Source: Lactobacillus rodentium (GTDB lineage Bacteria; Bacillota; Bacilli; Lactobacillales; Lactobacillaceae). Taken from it: DNA of 50,688 bases. Numbering within the stretch: position 1 is the stretch's first letter; the number at the start of each line of letters is the position of its first letter. The translations under genes were made by a program, and so were the position numbers. The stretch is from contig NZ_BFBY01000008.1 of NCBI RefSeq assembly GCF_003423665.1, positions 24,910 through 75,597 on the forward strand, read 5' to 3'. The notes beneath the pieces are model-generated. The model did not search any database and was not told the origin of the DNA. It saw only the letters and a program-made list of their open reading frames with translations. Shown here piece by piece: positions 35,989 through 44,081 of the stretch.

Positions 35989-37349
35989 TATCTTTTCTCC
36001 TTTACATATTGAAGTTCTTTATCCTGAAGGACTAAATGGTAATTAAAAAAGTTATCCAAGTTATTAAATTGATGACTAATTAAAATTAACCCTTTTTGCG
36101 AATCTAATTTCAAAAAATATTTTTGCAGTAAAGTAATTAGCTGTTGCTGGCCGTGTTGATCAAGGCCAGCAAAAGGTTCGTCTAATAATAAAAAGGTAGG
36201 ATTAGCTAAAAGCATGAGCAAGACCTGCAACTTCTTTTTTTGACCACCAGATAGAGAGTAGACAACCTGATCTTGGTGATGGTTTAAATTAATTAAAGTT
36301 AATAATTCATTAACAGTGGCTTTTTTTAGTAAGGGATTATTACAGTGCGATAATCCAAATTTTAATTCTTCAGCAACAGTTACCATTAAAAATTGGTTAT
36401 TAGGGTCTTGAAATACTTGTCCGATTTGCTTAAAGTACTTTTTATTTTTAATTTTTTGAATATTTTTATTATGTAATAGAATTTGTCCATTATAAGGCTG
36501 CATTTTTGTTAGAACTCTAAAAAATGAGCTTTTTCCACTACCATTTGGACCAGTCAAGAGAGTAGCGCCAGTAAACAAGCTTAAGTTTTGCTCCTGAATT
36601 AAAGTTTGCTCTTGAGTATGCAAAGAAAAGTTTTCTAGTTTTAAGATTGGAGTAGGGTGTGGCAAAGGAATAAAGTTAAGCCTTGTATCTTTGGGAGTAG
36701 ATAATTGATTTAAAGATGAGAGCTTAATTGTATGGTTACTACACCAAAAAACTTGATCAATTAAGTGCTGATAATATGAAAAATCATGGTCACTAATAAT
36801 AATGGTGATATCTTTTTGCTTTAAAAGTGCCAGTTGTTTAATCAAAAAGGCACGATTGGATGGGTCACAACTAGCAAAAGGCTCGTCTAAAAGTAATAAT
36901 TTTGGTCGCATAGCTAAAATTATGGCAAAAGCTACCCGTTGTTTCTCACCACCTGAGAGAGTAGAAAAATTACGGTGCAGTAACTGCTTAATGTTGGTTT
37001 GCTGGACAGCTGCTAACATCCTTTTTTCTGCTTGCTGAGAATTAAGATTTAAGTTTTCAAGCGTAAAGATAAATTCTTGTGCAGGGGTAGCCATCGTAAA
37101 CTGCTCATCCGGATTTTGAAAGATCATACTCCACTTGGTAGGAAGATTCTGAATACTTCCCTGGTCAATTTTGCCGCCATAGGTAGGATAAAGTTGAGCC
37201 AATAATTTTAAAAAAGTTGATTTTCCGCTTCCACTAGGTCCTGTAAGTAAAGAAAATGAAGAAGTAGGGATCGAAAGGGAAAGATCTTTAAATAGTAAAT
37301 TGTTTGGAGTAAATCCAAAACTTAAGTGATTAATCTTGATTGATGACAT
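35988..37349 (-). CDS. ykoD: Dual ATPase subunit of the thiamine/precursor ECF transporter
   Basis: The 453-residue protein fuses two ABC ATPase domains. The first has Walker A GPSGSGKST, signature LSGGEKQR and Walker B LLLLDEPFASCD; the second has GPNGSGKSS, LSGGQKKK and FLLLDEPFAGLD. Both sites appear complete. One such protein replaces the separate EcfA1/A2 pair, so this is a dedicated transporter and not one using the shared ECF module. It overlaps ykoE by 20 bases, with GGAG before the ATG. Confidence 0.93.
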   Translation of the reverse strand: MSSIKINHLSFGFTPNNLLFKDLSLSIPTSSFSLLTGPSGSGKSTFLKLLAQLYPTYGGKIDQGSIQNLPTKWSMIFQNPDEQFTMATPAQEFIFTLENLNLNSQQAEKRMLAAVQQTNIKQLLHRNFSTLSGGEKQRVAFAIILAMRPKLLLLDEPFASCDPSNRAFLIKQLALLKQKDITIIISDHDFSYYQHLIDQVFWCSNHTIKLSSLNQLSTPKDTRLNFIPLPHPTPILKLENFSLHTQEQTLIQEQNLSLFTGATLLTGPNGSGKSSFFRVLTKMQPYNGQILLHNKNIQKIKNKKYFKQIGQVFQDPNNQFLMVTVAEELKFGLSHCNNPLLKKATVNELLTLINLNHHQDQVVYSLSGGQKKKLQVLLMLLANPTFLLLDEPFAGLDQHGQQQLITLLQKYFLKLDSQKGLILISHQFNNLDNFFNYHLVLQDKELQYVKEKR

Positions 37350-37887
37350 GAGCTTTCTCCAAAAGGTTAATAATTAATTTAACAAAGAGGCAAGAAAACA
37401 GGACCATTGAACTCCAACGAGTTAAAAAGTAAAACCATATATTAAAAGTTGAAAAGTAATTATAGCCATTTTTAAAAAAGTCATATAAATAAGTGACAAT
37501 TGCTGTGGTAGTGGCTGATAAAAAAAGTGTGAAAGTATTGTAATAACGATAGCCAGTAAGAGCAAAACCTAATTCGTTACCAATTCCTTGCATAAATCCA
37601 GAAATCAAATTAGCAATTCCCCATTCTGCCATAATAAAGGTTTCAATACATGAACTTAGAAATTCTCCCAAAAAGGCAGCACCAGGTTTTTTTATTAAAA
37701 ATCCAGCCAGTGGTCCAGCCATACACCAGATCCCCATCGTGAGGTCGTTAGCTAAGGGACCATAGCCAATTGGGGTTAAAACTAGCGTTAAAATATTGTA
37801 AATCGTATCACTGGCAATATAAATGAATCCAAAAATAATTCCAATTAAAGTAATTAAAATAATTTCTTGTAGATGAATAGTTTTCAT
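37330..37887 (-). CDS. ykoE: ECF transporter substrate-binding subunit YkoE family
   Basis: The true start is the ATG at 37887 (MKTIHLQEII, with GGAG upstream), giving 185 residues. A longer in-frame start at 37947 would translate the riboswitch terminator hairpin and is rejected. The protein has five or six membrane helices with the YkoE-type GPLANDLTMGIWCMAGPLAG region and GFMQGIGNELGFA. It should bind thiamine or HMP from outside and pass it to the YkoCD module. Control by the TPP riboswitch at 37951-38022 supports the assignment. Confidence 0.9.
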   Translation of the reverse strand: MKTIHLQEIILITLIGIIFGFIYIASDTIYNILTLVLTPIGYGPLANDLTMGIWCMAGPLAGFLIKKPGAAFLGEFLSSCIETFIMAEWGIANLISGFMQGIGNELGFALTGYRYYNTFTLFLSATTTAIVTYLYDFFKNGYNYFSTFNIWFYFLTRWSSMVLFSCLFVKLIINLLEKAHVINQD

Positions 37888-37906
37888 TATTCTCCGATCT
37901 AAGGGT

Positions 37907-37941
37907 AAAAAAAGTCCACCCCAAAAGAGGTGGACTTTTAT
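37907..37941 (-). terminator. Terminator of the TPP riboswitch expression platform
   Basis: On the minus strand AAAGTCCACC pairs with GGTGGACTTT across a short loop (CTCTTTTG) and is followed by T residues. It lies between the aptamer and the ykoE start and should form when TPP is bound. Confidence 0.85.
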
Positions 37942-37950
37942 AGTCAAAAA

Positions 37951-38022
37951 TTAGGCATTTTTCCTACGTTGATATTAATCAAACAGGTTCAATGGGTATA
38001 ATCTCAGCTGTATAGCACCCCA
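37951..38022 (-). promoter_or_regulatory. TPP riboswitch (THI element)
   Basis: The minus strand shows the conserved TPP aptamer blocks in order: GGGGTGC, GCTGAGA, ACCC, GAACCTG and CGTAGGAAAA with ATGCC after it. Binding of thiamine pyrophosphate should favour the downstream terminator and switch off ykoEDC. Confidence 0.95.
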
Positions 38023-38057
38023 AAATGTTTTTTATTCAGATGTTAGTAGTTTAATTT

Positions 38058-38080
38058 CAGGAAAAGTCTGACTTATCCTG
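38058..38080. promoter_or_regulatory. Imperfect inverted repeat between ykoE leader and araC-type gene
   Basis: CAGGAAAAGT-CTG-ACTTATCCTG has one mismatch in ten-base arms. It lies in the divergent promoter region, and TATAAT at 38126 is a candidate -10 for the regulator gene. It may be a site for the adjacent AraC-type protein; inference from position only. Confidence 0.4.
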
Positions 38081-38183
38081 AGTTTGTAATTTTTTAAAGT
38101 ACAATAGGTACGCATGCACTGTTATTATAATACCTTAATTAATAGTCAGAGTAAATTAAAAGGGAAGGGAGGCCGGTAATCTA

Positions 38184-39122
38184 ATGACCACATTCTCTAT
38201 TGGTCATTATCTAGATAACATTTTAAAGAAGGATAATAGTAAAAAGGCAGAAATAGAAATTATTTCAAAGAATACTAATTTTCCCTGGTATAAACTTTAT
38301 GTAGAAAAACGTCATTTAAATTGGAAAGAATATTCAACTACTAATCCAACCTTGCTAATTTGTTTAACTGGAGAAGTTGAAATTCAAACGACAAAACAAC
38401 AATTTAAACTTTATAGTGGAAATTTAATCTTATTTAAACCACAAATGACATATCGAGTAAGGGTATTAACTAAAGAAACTATTTTGGTAAAACTTAAAAC
38501 TTCTACCTGTTTTTCATGGAAGAATATCTTTGCAGAAATGGGTAAACCTAGTATTAAAGAACAGGTAGTAAAAAACTCCTTTGTAGAGAAGTACAAAAAT
38601 AAAGGTTTTATCAAATTAGAAAATAATAATATTATGTTGAGCAATCAAATCCTTAATCGTGCTATTGAAGAATATATTCAAGGAAGAATGTATGTTACTC
38701 CAATAGATTTAGCTTATCTACGTCTTGCAGTTTTCTTTTCCTTTCGTGAACAATTATTTGTTACCTTACCGACCGCAAAAACAGGTGGTTTTAGCCCAGA
38801 AACGCTTACTCAGTATATTGATACTAATTTTGCTGATATAAGCCTAGAAAAAGCTGCTAGCTACTTTGGATTTAATAAGAATTACTTTTCTAGTCTTGTA
38901 AAGGAAAAGACTGGACAAAGTTTTATGGAACAGGTAGATGAGCGACGAATGCAAGAAGCAATAACGCTTTTGAGAGATCCAGATATCTCGCTCAAAGAAA
39001 TCATTAAGCAACTTGGATACTCAAGTAAGTCCTTCTTTTATAAGAAATTCAATAGCTATTTTGGAATGACGCCAACAGAAATGAGAAAGAAACTTATCAA
39101 AGATAATGATTTTAATAATTAA
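38184..39122 (+). CDS. AraC-family transcriptional regulator
   Basis: The 312-residue protein has an N-terminal cupin-like ligand domain (about 1-150; LKLYSGNLILFKPQ-type strand pattern) and a C-terminal double helix-turn-helix (about 205-305). The HTH includes SLEKAASYFGFNKNYFSSLV and ISLKEIIKQLGYSSKSFFYK with the typical FGMTPTEMRK end. GGGAGG precedes the ATG. AraC proteins of this type usually control sugar or stress genes next to them, but its neighbours are the thiamine transporter and a secreted protein, so the target is not clear. Confidence 0.88.
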   Translation: MTTFSIGHYLDNILKKDNSKKAEIEIISKNTNFPWYKLYVEKRHLNWKEYSTTNPTLLICLTGEVEIQTTKQQFKLYSGNLILFKPQMTYRVRVLTKETILVKLKTSTCFSWKNIFAEMGKPSIKEQVVKNSFVEKYKNKGFIKLENNNIMLSNQILNRAIEEYIQGRMYVTPIDLAYLRLAVFFSFREQLFVTLPTAKTGGFSPETLTQYIDTNFADISLEKAASYFGFNKNYFSSLVKEKTGQSFMEQVDERRMQEAITLLRDPDISLKEIIKQLGYSSKSFFYKKFNSYFGMTPTEMRKKLIKDNDFNN

Positions 39123-39128
39123 TAGCAC

Positions 39129-39161
39129 AAAAAAACGAGATATTAACTATCTCGTTTTTTT
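39129..39161 (+). terminator. Intrinsic terminator of the AraC-type gene
   Basis: AAAACGAGATA pairs with TATCTCGTTTT and T residues follow; the A and T flanks let it work in both directions. Confidence 0.83.
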
Positions 39162-39211
39162 AATGCTTATTATTTAATCGATAAAGACATGTAAATGGTT
39201 TGGGAAGACAA

Positions 39212-40099
39212 TTAGATGTTTGCCTTAGTGTTGAAGACACGACGGTTAGCAATGTATCTGTCTGCAACACCCATAAAGTGAACTGAAATTCTTGACTTGT
39301 TAGTCTTTAAACCTGAGAAACTAAGACCAAAGTACTTAGTTGGAGCATCAGCACCTCTTAAACTTCTAAGACCTAATAAGTCACCGGCATGTTGCCATTC
39401 AGTATAATGTGAAGCGTCATTAAAGTTAGTCATTGAGCCATAGAAGCCACCGAATAACATTTGCTTAACATTAAAGTAAATTTGTTCTTTTAAGGCATAC
39501 ATACTACGTACAGAACCGTTAAATTGTGAAGTAATTGGAAGACCTGATTCATCTTCGTAAACTTGACCAGCATTCTTTAAACCAGATGCAACAGCTGCAC
39601 GAGTAATACCAGGAACATAGTGATCTGCGTCCCAGTCACTCTTGTTATTGTTGGTGTATTCTTTAGCAACACGATCAGCAAATGCCATAGCTGAAGTATT
39701 AAGAACCCAAGCCTTTTTACCCATTTGGCTACGAGCTGAGTTAATTAAACTTAAAGCGTAACGGTTAATTTCAACTTTTTGACTCCAAGTCATGTTAGTT
39801 GTGTTAACCATAGTAGTTTTATCTTTAGCATTGTTGTCGTAGAAGGTATTTTGTTTCATACCTTGTTGTGAAGCTTGAACTAAAGCTCTCTTGTCAGCGT
39901 TAGAAATACGGTTGTTGTTTACGTTTAAAATTCTTCTTGCAGTGTAACCAGCTGGAAGAGTAATTCTGGTTTGTTCAGTAGTTGCAGCGTGAACAGTTTC
40001 AGTTTTAACAGAATTATTTACTTGGTTAACAGTAGCAACTCCACCAACAGTTAATAAAGCAGCAATAGAAATTTTAGATAACAATTTAACGTTCTTCAT
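39212..40099 (-). CDS. Secreted SEC10/PgrA-type surface exclusion domain protein
   Basis: I take the ATG at 40099 (MKNVKLLSK, GAGAAG upstream) over the TTG at 40114. The 295-residue protein has a signal peptide (cleavage near VHAAT) and a CAP-like helical domain: INRYALSLINSARSQMG, FADRVAKEYTNNN, DADHYVPGI, GQVYEDESG and TEWQHAGDLL match the pattern of the SEC10/PgrA domain. It has no LPxTG and no membrane anchor, so it is released or held non-covalently. In enterococci related domains on plasmids block entry of like plasmids; in lactobacilli such proteins are chromosomal and of unknown role. Confidence 0.82.
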   Translation of the reverse strand: MKNVKLLSKISIAALLTVGGVATVNQVNNSVKTETVHAATTEQTRITLPAGYTARRILNVNNNRISNADKRALVQASQQGMKQNTFYDNNAKDKTTMVNTTNMTWSQKVEINRYALSLINSARSQMGKKAWVLNTSAMAFADRVAKEYTNNNKSDWDADHYVPGITRAAVASGLKNAGQVYEDESGLPITSQFNGSVRSMYALKEQIYFNVKQMLFGGFYGSMTNFNDASHYTEWQHAGDLLGLRSLRGADAPTKYFGLSFSGLKTNKSRISVHFMGVADRYIANRRVFNTKANI

Positions 40100-40207
40100 A
40101 GATATTCTTCTCAACTTTCTAAATAATTAGTAACATGTTTTTCTCAATTTCTCTCAACAACGTTATAATAGCAGACTTTGAGAGCATGTCTAGGTGTGTA
40201 TAGGTTT

Positions 40208-40248
40208 AAATAACGGTTTGTTATAAATAACAATTACAACCGTTATTT
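40208..40248. promoter_or_regulatory. Nested inverted repeats upstream of the SEC10/PgrA gene
   Basis: AAATAACGGTT at 40208-40218 pairs with AACCGTTATTT at 40238-40248, and inside it TGTTAT-AA-ATAACA (40219-40232) is a second perfect dyad. The ATAACA/TGTTAT half-site is also found in the operators at 21328 and 45837. A likely promoter lies nearer the gene (TAGACA and TATTAT sixteen bases apart, minus strand). The rest of 40100-40558 holds a terminator at 40422 and AT-rich sequence. Confidence 0.5.
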
Positions 40249-40421
40249 TTGCAATGGTGAGAAGTACTCATTTAGTAATAGTTGTTATTTTAAAAAGAGA
40301 GTTTAAAATAATTTGAAAAAATTTTTTAAAAAGTTGAAAATATATAATTTTGGAATGGAATATCAAGTGTTATAAAATAAAGCGTTGATTTTATAAGATT
40401 TTAAAAGCAAATAAACCAACG

Positions 40422-40451
40422 AAAAAACGCATCAACTATGATGCGTTTTTT
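40422..40451. terminator. Bidirectional terminator left of the invertible segment
   Basis: ACGCATC pairs with GATGCGT, flanked by six A on the left and seven T on the right. It would stop leftward transcription coming out of the inverted tdc promoter in the present orientation. Confidence 0.78.
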
Positions 40452-40558
40452 ATTGTTATGTGTTTTTATTCATATAAATATATATTTGTATATATTTTTC
40501 TACATTCATCTATTTATATAAGTAAAAATCAATTATATCAATAGAGATACTTTATTTA

Positions 40559-40762
40559 TCATTTATTTTCTTGCGAAGCGACATAATCTTCTTTAAGTTT
40601 GTCATCATCAGTAATCGCAGGTAAGTCACCTGGTAGGTAGTTCTTACGCCAGCCAAAGTGTTCATGGATTAAGTGAGTTAATTCGTTTAAATATGTATCA
40701 CCATTTTCGGATTTATCTCCGATGAAAAGTGACTTATAATTTACATCTTTTTTATCAGTCAT
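40559..40762 (-). CDS. tdc: N-terminal fragment of tyrosine decarboxylase, inverted relative to the rest of the gene
   Basis: The 67-residue frame starts with a strong AAAGGAG ribosome binding site and reads SLFIGDKSENGDTYLNELTH, then EHFGWRKNYLPGDLPAI, which matches the N-terminus of bacterial tyrosine decarboxylases. After the inverted repeat it picks up two foreign codons (NK) and a stop. If the segment 40568-40920 is flipped, residue 65 (Glu, in VASQE) joins RQHQVLQELDRRLRPGAIPW in frame. The join has no gain or loss of residues compared with the enterococcal enzyme as I remember it. In this orientation the peptide is too short to be an enzyme. Confidence 0.9.
   Translation of the reverse strand: MTDKKDVNYKSLFIGDKSENGDTYLNELTHLIHEHFGWRKNYLPGDLPAITDDDKLKEDYVASQENK
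40568..40581 (+). repeat. Left inverted repeat of the tdc switch
   Basis: TTCTTGCGAAGCGA is the reverse complement of the right copy TCGTTTCGCAAGAA at 40907-40920, with 13 of 14 positions matching. The shared 7 bp core is CTTGCGA (40570-40576). Confidence 0.92.
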
Positions 40763-40906
40763 TTTTGACTCCTTTCATTTTCATCGACACCCTAAGAGTA
40801 AAGGGTGCTTATGAGAAAAAGCAAATAATAAGCCTTAGAGACAATTTTTTTAAGTTGCGTTTATTGGGGATATTTATAGAAGGAAAATAATCAAAATTAA
40901 ATATTT

Positions 40907-40920
40907 TCGTTTCGCAAGAA
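40907..40920 (-). repeat. Right inverted repeat of the tdc switch
   Basis: The 7 bp core TCGCAAG (40912-40918) is flanked by TCGTT on the left and AACGA on the right, a dyad of 5-7-5. This is the usual shape of a tyrosine recombinase crossover site. Confidence 0.92.
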
Positions 40921-42570
40921 CGACAACATCAAGTTTTGCAAGAATTAGATCGTCGCTTACGTCCCGGTGCTATTCCTTGGATGTCTGCTGGTAGATATTG
41001 GGGCCAAATGAACTCTGATACTCTCACCCCAGCTATGATTGCTTATAGTTACGCTATGCTTTCTAACTCAAACAATGTGGCATTAGAATCATCAATGGCC
41101 ACTTCAAAAATGGAATCAGAAGTTGGTGATGATTTTGCTAAATTATTTGATTACACTGATGGCTGGGGTCATATAACTCATGATGGTTCAATGGCCAACT
41201 TAGAAGGTATGTGGTATGCACGTCAATTTAAGTCCTTACCTCTTGCCTTTAAAGAAGTAGTTCCTGAAAAAGTTGAGGGAATGAGCGAATGGGAATTACT
41301 TAATATGTCAGTTGAAGATGTCTTGAAGATTATGGCAACCTTAACACCTGATCAAATTAACGATGTCAAAGCACATTCTTCAAGAAGTGGTAAAAATATC
41401 CAAAAACTTGGTAAATTCATCGTTCCTTATACTAAGCATTATTCATGGTTAAAGGCACTTGATATTTCAGGAGTTGGACTTGATCAAATGGTACAAATTC
41501 CAGTTAAAAGTGACTTTAGAATGAATGTTGATATTCTAGAACAAACTATCAAGGATTTAGCCGCAAAGAAAATTCCTATTTTGGGTGTTGTAGCTGTTGT
41601 CGGTACCACTGAAGAAGGTCAAATCGACGAAGTTGATCGAATTGTAAAATTCCGTAAAGAAATGGAGAAACAAGGAGTTTACTTCTACCTTCACGTTGAT
41701 GCCGCTTATGGTGGTTATGGACGTGCTCTCTTCAAAGATGAAAATGGCAACTATGTTGAATATGATCAATTAGCTGACCTCTTAAAAGAACACCACGTCT
41801 TTAACTATCCAGTTAAAATTTCAAAACATGTCTATAATGCCTTCAAAGCAATTAAAGAAGCAGAATCAGTTACAGTTGATCCACACAAGATGGGTTATGT
41901 TCCTTATGCTGCAGGTGGAATTGCGATTAAACATATGGCTATGCGTAACGCTATTTCCTACTTTGCTCCTTATGTCTTTGAAAAGAAGACAGCTTCCCTT
42001 CCAGATATGTTAGGTTCTTACATTATTGGTGGTTCAAAAGCTGGTGCTAATGCTGCCGCTGTTTGGGCTGCTCACCAAACTTTACCACTTAATGTTACTG
42101 GTTATGGTCGCTTAGTTGGTTCATCAATGGAAGCAGCACAAAGATTTAGAGATTTCCTTAATACCTTAAAATTTAATATTAAAGGTAAAACTGTCAATGT
42201 TTATGCACTTGATAATCCTGACTTTAACATGGTTGACTGGGTCTTAAAAGTTGATGGCGAAACAGATTTAGCCAAAACTAATGAATTGAATGAAAAAGTC
42301 TTTGACTTTTCATCATTCTATGACAGTCATGTATACGAAAATCGTTTCTTAACTTCTCATACTATCTTTAGAAAAGATACTTATGGTGATTCACCACTTC
42401 CATTCATTGAAAAGATGGGCTTCAGTAAAGAAGATTGGGACAAAGTTGGTGAAGTTACACTTTTAAGAGCGGCTATCATGACCCCATACTTAAATGATGA
42501 TAAACTCTTTGATTTCTACTCCAAAGGTATTGCTAAATCAATGGAAGAAAAATTAAACGAGATTCTCTAG
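40921..42570 (+). CDS. tdc: Tyrosine decarboxylase, main body lacking its start (OFF state)
   Basis: The frame is open from 40891 and encodes 549 residues from the repeat to the stop, with no usable ATG before an internal Met at 40981. It is a group II PLP-dependent decarboxylase of the bacterial tyrosine decarboxylase type. Signs are AGRYWGQMNSDTLTPAM, GWGHITHDGSMANLEGMWYA, YLHVDAAYGGY and the PLP lysine in DPHKMGYVPY (codon at 41887). With the 65 inverted codons the protein would be 614 residues, close to the roughly 620 of the enterococcal enzyme. It turns tyrosine into tyramine and CO2, consuming a proton. The antiporter gene follows after 15 bases. Decarboxylation of another aromatic acid is possible. 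Confidence 0.9.
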   Translation, partial: RQHQVLQELDRRLRPGAIPWMSAGRYWGQMNSDTLTPAMIAYSYAMLSNSNNVALESSMATSKMESEVGDDFAKLFDYTDGWGHITHDGSMANLEGMWYARQFKSLPLAFKEVVPEKVEGMSEWELLNMSVEDVLKIMATLTPDQINDVKAHSSRSGKNIQKLGKFIVPYTKHYSWLKALDISGVGLDQMVQIPVKSDFRMNVDILEQTIKDLAAKKIPILGVVAVVGTTEEGQIDEVDRIVKFRKEMEKQGVYFYLHVDAAYGGYGRALFKDENGNYVEYDQLADLLKEHHVFNYPVKISKHVYNAFKAIKEAESVTVDPHKMGYVPYAAGGIAIKHMAMRNAISYFAPYVFEKKTASLPDMLGSYIIGGSKAGANAAAVWAAHQTLPLNVTGYGRLVGSSMEAAQRFRDFLNTLKFNIKGKTVNVYALDNPDFNMVDWVLKVDGETDLAKTNELNEKVFDFSSFYDSHVYENRFLTSHTIFRKDTYGDSPLPFIEKMGFSKEDWDKVGEVTLLRAAIMTPYLNDDKLFDFYSKGIAKSMEEKLNEIL

Positions 42571-42585
42571 AAAGTGGCGTAACTA

Positions 42586-44004
42586 ATGAAAAGTAAAACA
42601 TCAAAAGTTGGGTTACTCACTTTTATCGGAATGACAGTTGCTTTAGCAGCAAGTATTCGTAATATTCCTGATGTAGCTGGTAGTGGTTGGACAATGTTCT
42701 TCTACATGGCTGTCGCTACTCTTCTTTTTGCCTTACCAATTTGTTTAATTGCTGGTGAATTCGGAAGTGCCTTCCCTGAAAAAGGTGGACCTGAATTGTG
42801 GGTTAATAAATCTTTAGGTCAAAAATTCGGATTTGCTACTTCTTGGTTACTCTGGGTACAAATGTTCCCCGGAATGGTAATGGTTGCTTCAGCTTTACCA
42901 CCATTATTAGCCACTGCTATTAATCGTGAAGATTTAGATCGAAATAATATTTTTACTCTAATTGTAATTTTGGTTGTATATTGGGTTATTACATTTTTGA
43001 ATATGAAATTCGATATGGCAAAAATTACAGGGCAAGTTGGTGCTTGGTTGGGAATTTACATTCCGTTAGTAATTATGACGGTACTTGGAATTATTGCAGT
43101 TATCAAAACAGGTATTCACCCTTCTGCTATTCTTGGTCATTTTTCTATTAATAAGTTATGGCCTGATGCTACAGACATGAAGTCACTTCAATTCTTCTCT
43201 CCAATAATTTTTATCTTTACAGGTATTGAAATGTCTTCTGTCTACATTACTAGATTGAAAAAAGTTTCATTTTATCCCGTTGGTGTCTTAATAACTTTAG
43301 TTTTCATGTTCCTCTTAAATACGATTAATGGTTTCTTAGAAGCATCTGTTGTTTCACCAAGTACGATTGATTTAAATAATATTGTCCAACCTCTTATTAT
43401 TTATGATAAGCTTTTAGGCTTACCTTCATGGATTGCTAACATCTTTAGTATCATGGTATTCATTGGTGTTAGTGTTCAGTTATCAGCTTGGGCTTCTGGA
43501 CCAGGAAAAACTATTGTTTCAAGTGCTCAACAAGGACTTTATCCTCCAAAGTTTAAATTCTGGAAGACCGATAAATTCGGAGATTCTCATGCAATTCTAT
43601 TTACCCAAGCAACAATTATTTCTTTGTTTGCCTTGGTTTACTTATTAATCCCCGCTATTAATACTGCCTTCTTAGACTTAGTAAATGCAACTACCGTTCT
43701 TTACTGTGTAGTTTATGTCTTCATGGCAATCGGTTTTATCAGATTAAGAATTAAAGAACCAAACTTAAAACGTCCTTTCAAAGTTGGTAACTTAGGAATG
43801 ACTTGGTTCATCGGTTTACTTTTGATTGCTACAATAATTGTAGCTTTAGTAGCAACATTTGCTGTTGGTACTTTAATGAACTTTGTGATTGTAGCAGTAA
43901 TTAGTATTATTCTTACTTTACTTCCATTCTGGTTCATTCATCTTCACAAAGATTCTTGGACTCAAGAAGTTAAACAATTAATGGTTCAACAAAATAAAAA
44001 ATAA
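42586..44004 (+). CDS. tyrP: Tyrosine/tyramine antiporter (APC superfamily)
   Basis: The 472-residue protein has about twelve membrane helices and belongs to the glutamate:GABA antiporter branch of the APC superfamily. Near its start is TVALAASIRNIPDVAGSG, followed by GEFGSAFPEKGGPELWV. Placed 15 bp after tdc, it should exchange tyrosine for tyramine, exporting positive charge and generating proton motive force along with acid resistance. A terminator at 44050 ends the operon, so its expression should depend on the same invertible promoter. The ribosome binding site (AAAGTGG) is weak, suggesting coupling to tdc. Confidence 0.87.
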   Translation: MKSKTSKVGLLTFIGMTVALAASIRNIPDVAGSGWTMFFYMAVATLLFALPICLIAGEFGSAFPEKGGPELWVNKSLGQKFGFATSWLLWVQMFPGMVMVASALPPLLATAINREDLDRNNIFTLIVILVVYWVITFLNMKFDMAKITGQVGAWLGIYIPLVIMTVLGIIAVIKTGIHPSAILGHFSINKLWPDATDMKSLQFFSPIIFIFTGIEMSSVYITRLKKVSFYPVGVLITLVFMFLLNTINGFLEASVVSPSTIDLNNIVQPLIIYDKLLGLPSWIANIFSIMVFIGVSVQLSAWASGPGKTIVSSAQQGLYPPKFKFWKTDKFGDSHAILFTQATIISLFALVYLLIPAINTAFLDLVNATTVLYCVVYVFMAIGFIRLRIKEPNLKRPFKVGNLGMTWFIGLLLIATIIVALVATFAVGTLMNFVIVAVISIILTLLPFWFIHLHKDSWTQEVKQLMVQQNKK

Positions 44005-44049
44005 TTATATTCATACTAGCTAAAATTTTTCTATAAATATCTTATTAAG

Positions 44050-44080
44050 AAACACCACAAGTTAGACTTGTGGTGTTTTT
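44050..44080. terminator. Bidirectional terminator between tyrP and the recombinase gene
   Basis: AACACCACAAGT pairs with ACTTGTGGTGTT; A residues on the left and T residues on the right serve both converging genes. Confidence 0.83.
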
Positions 44081-44081
44081 C

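Larger units (their letters stand above)
40568..40920. mobile_element. Invertible DNA segment carrying the tdc start, shown in OFF orientation
   Basis: About 353 bp is bounded by inverted repeats. It carries, on the minus strand, the first 65 codons of tdc, the AAAGGAG site and an upstream region of about 150 bp with a CACCCT/AGGGTG hairpin. Its promoter would be within this piece; weak candidates are TTTAAT-17-TATAAA and a TATTAT further on. As drawn, the segment points away from the remaining 549 codons and the antiporter gene. Inversion would restore tdc. A tyrosine recombinase gene lies after the antiporter gene. Confidence 0.85.

Noticed and set aside
40559-40762. The 67-residue minus-strand frame as an independent small gene
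   Set aside because: Its sequence is the N-terminus of tyrosine decarboxylase and it joins the plus-strand body in frame at the inverted repeat; it ends two codons past the repeat.
40921-42570. Glutamate decarboxylase
   Set aside because: The protein is about 150 residues longer than GadB when the inverted start is added, and its sequence (AGRYWGQMNSDTLTP, DPHKMGYVPY, and an IGDKSENG N-terminus) fits the tyrosine decarboxylase group.
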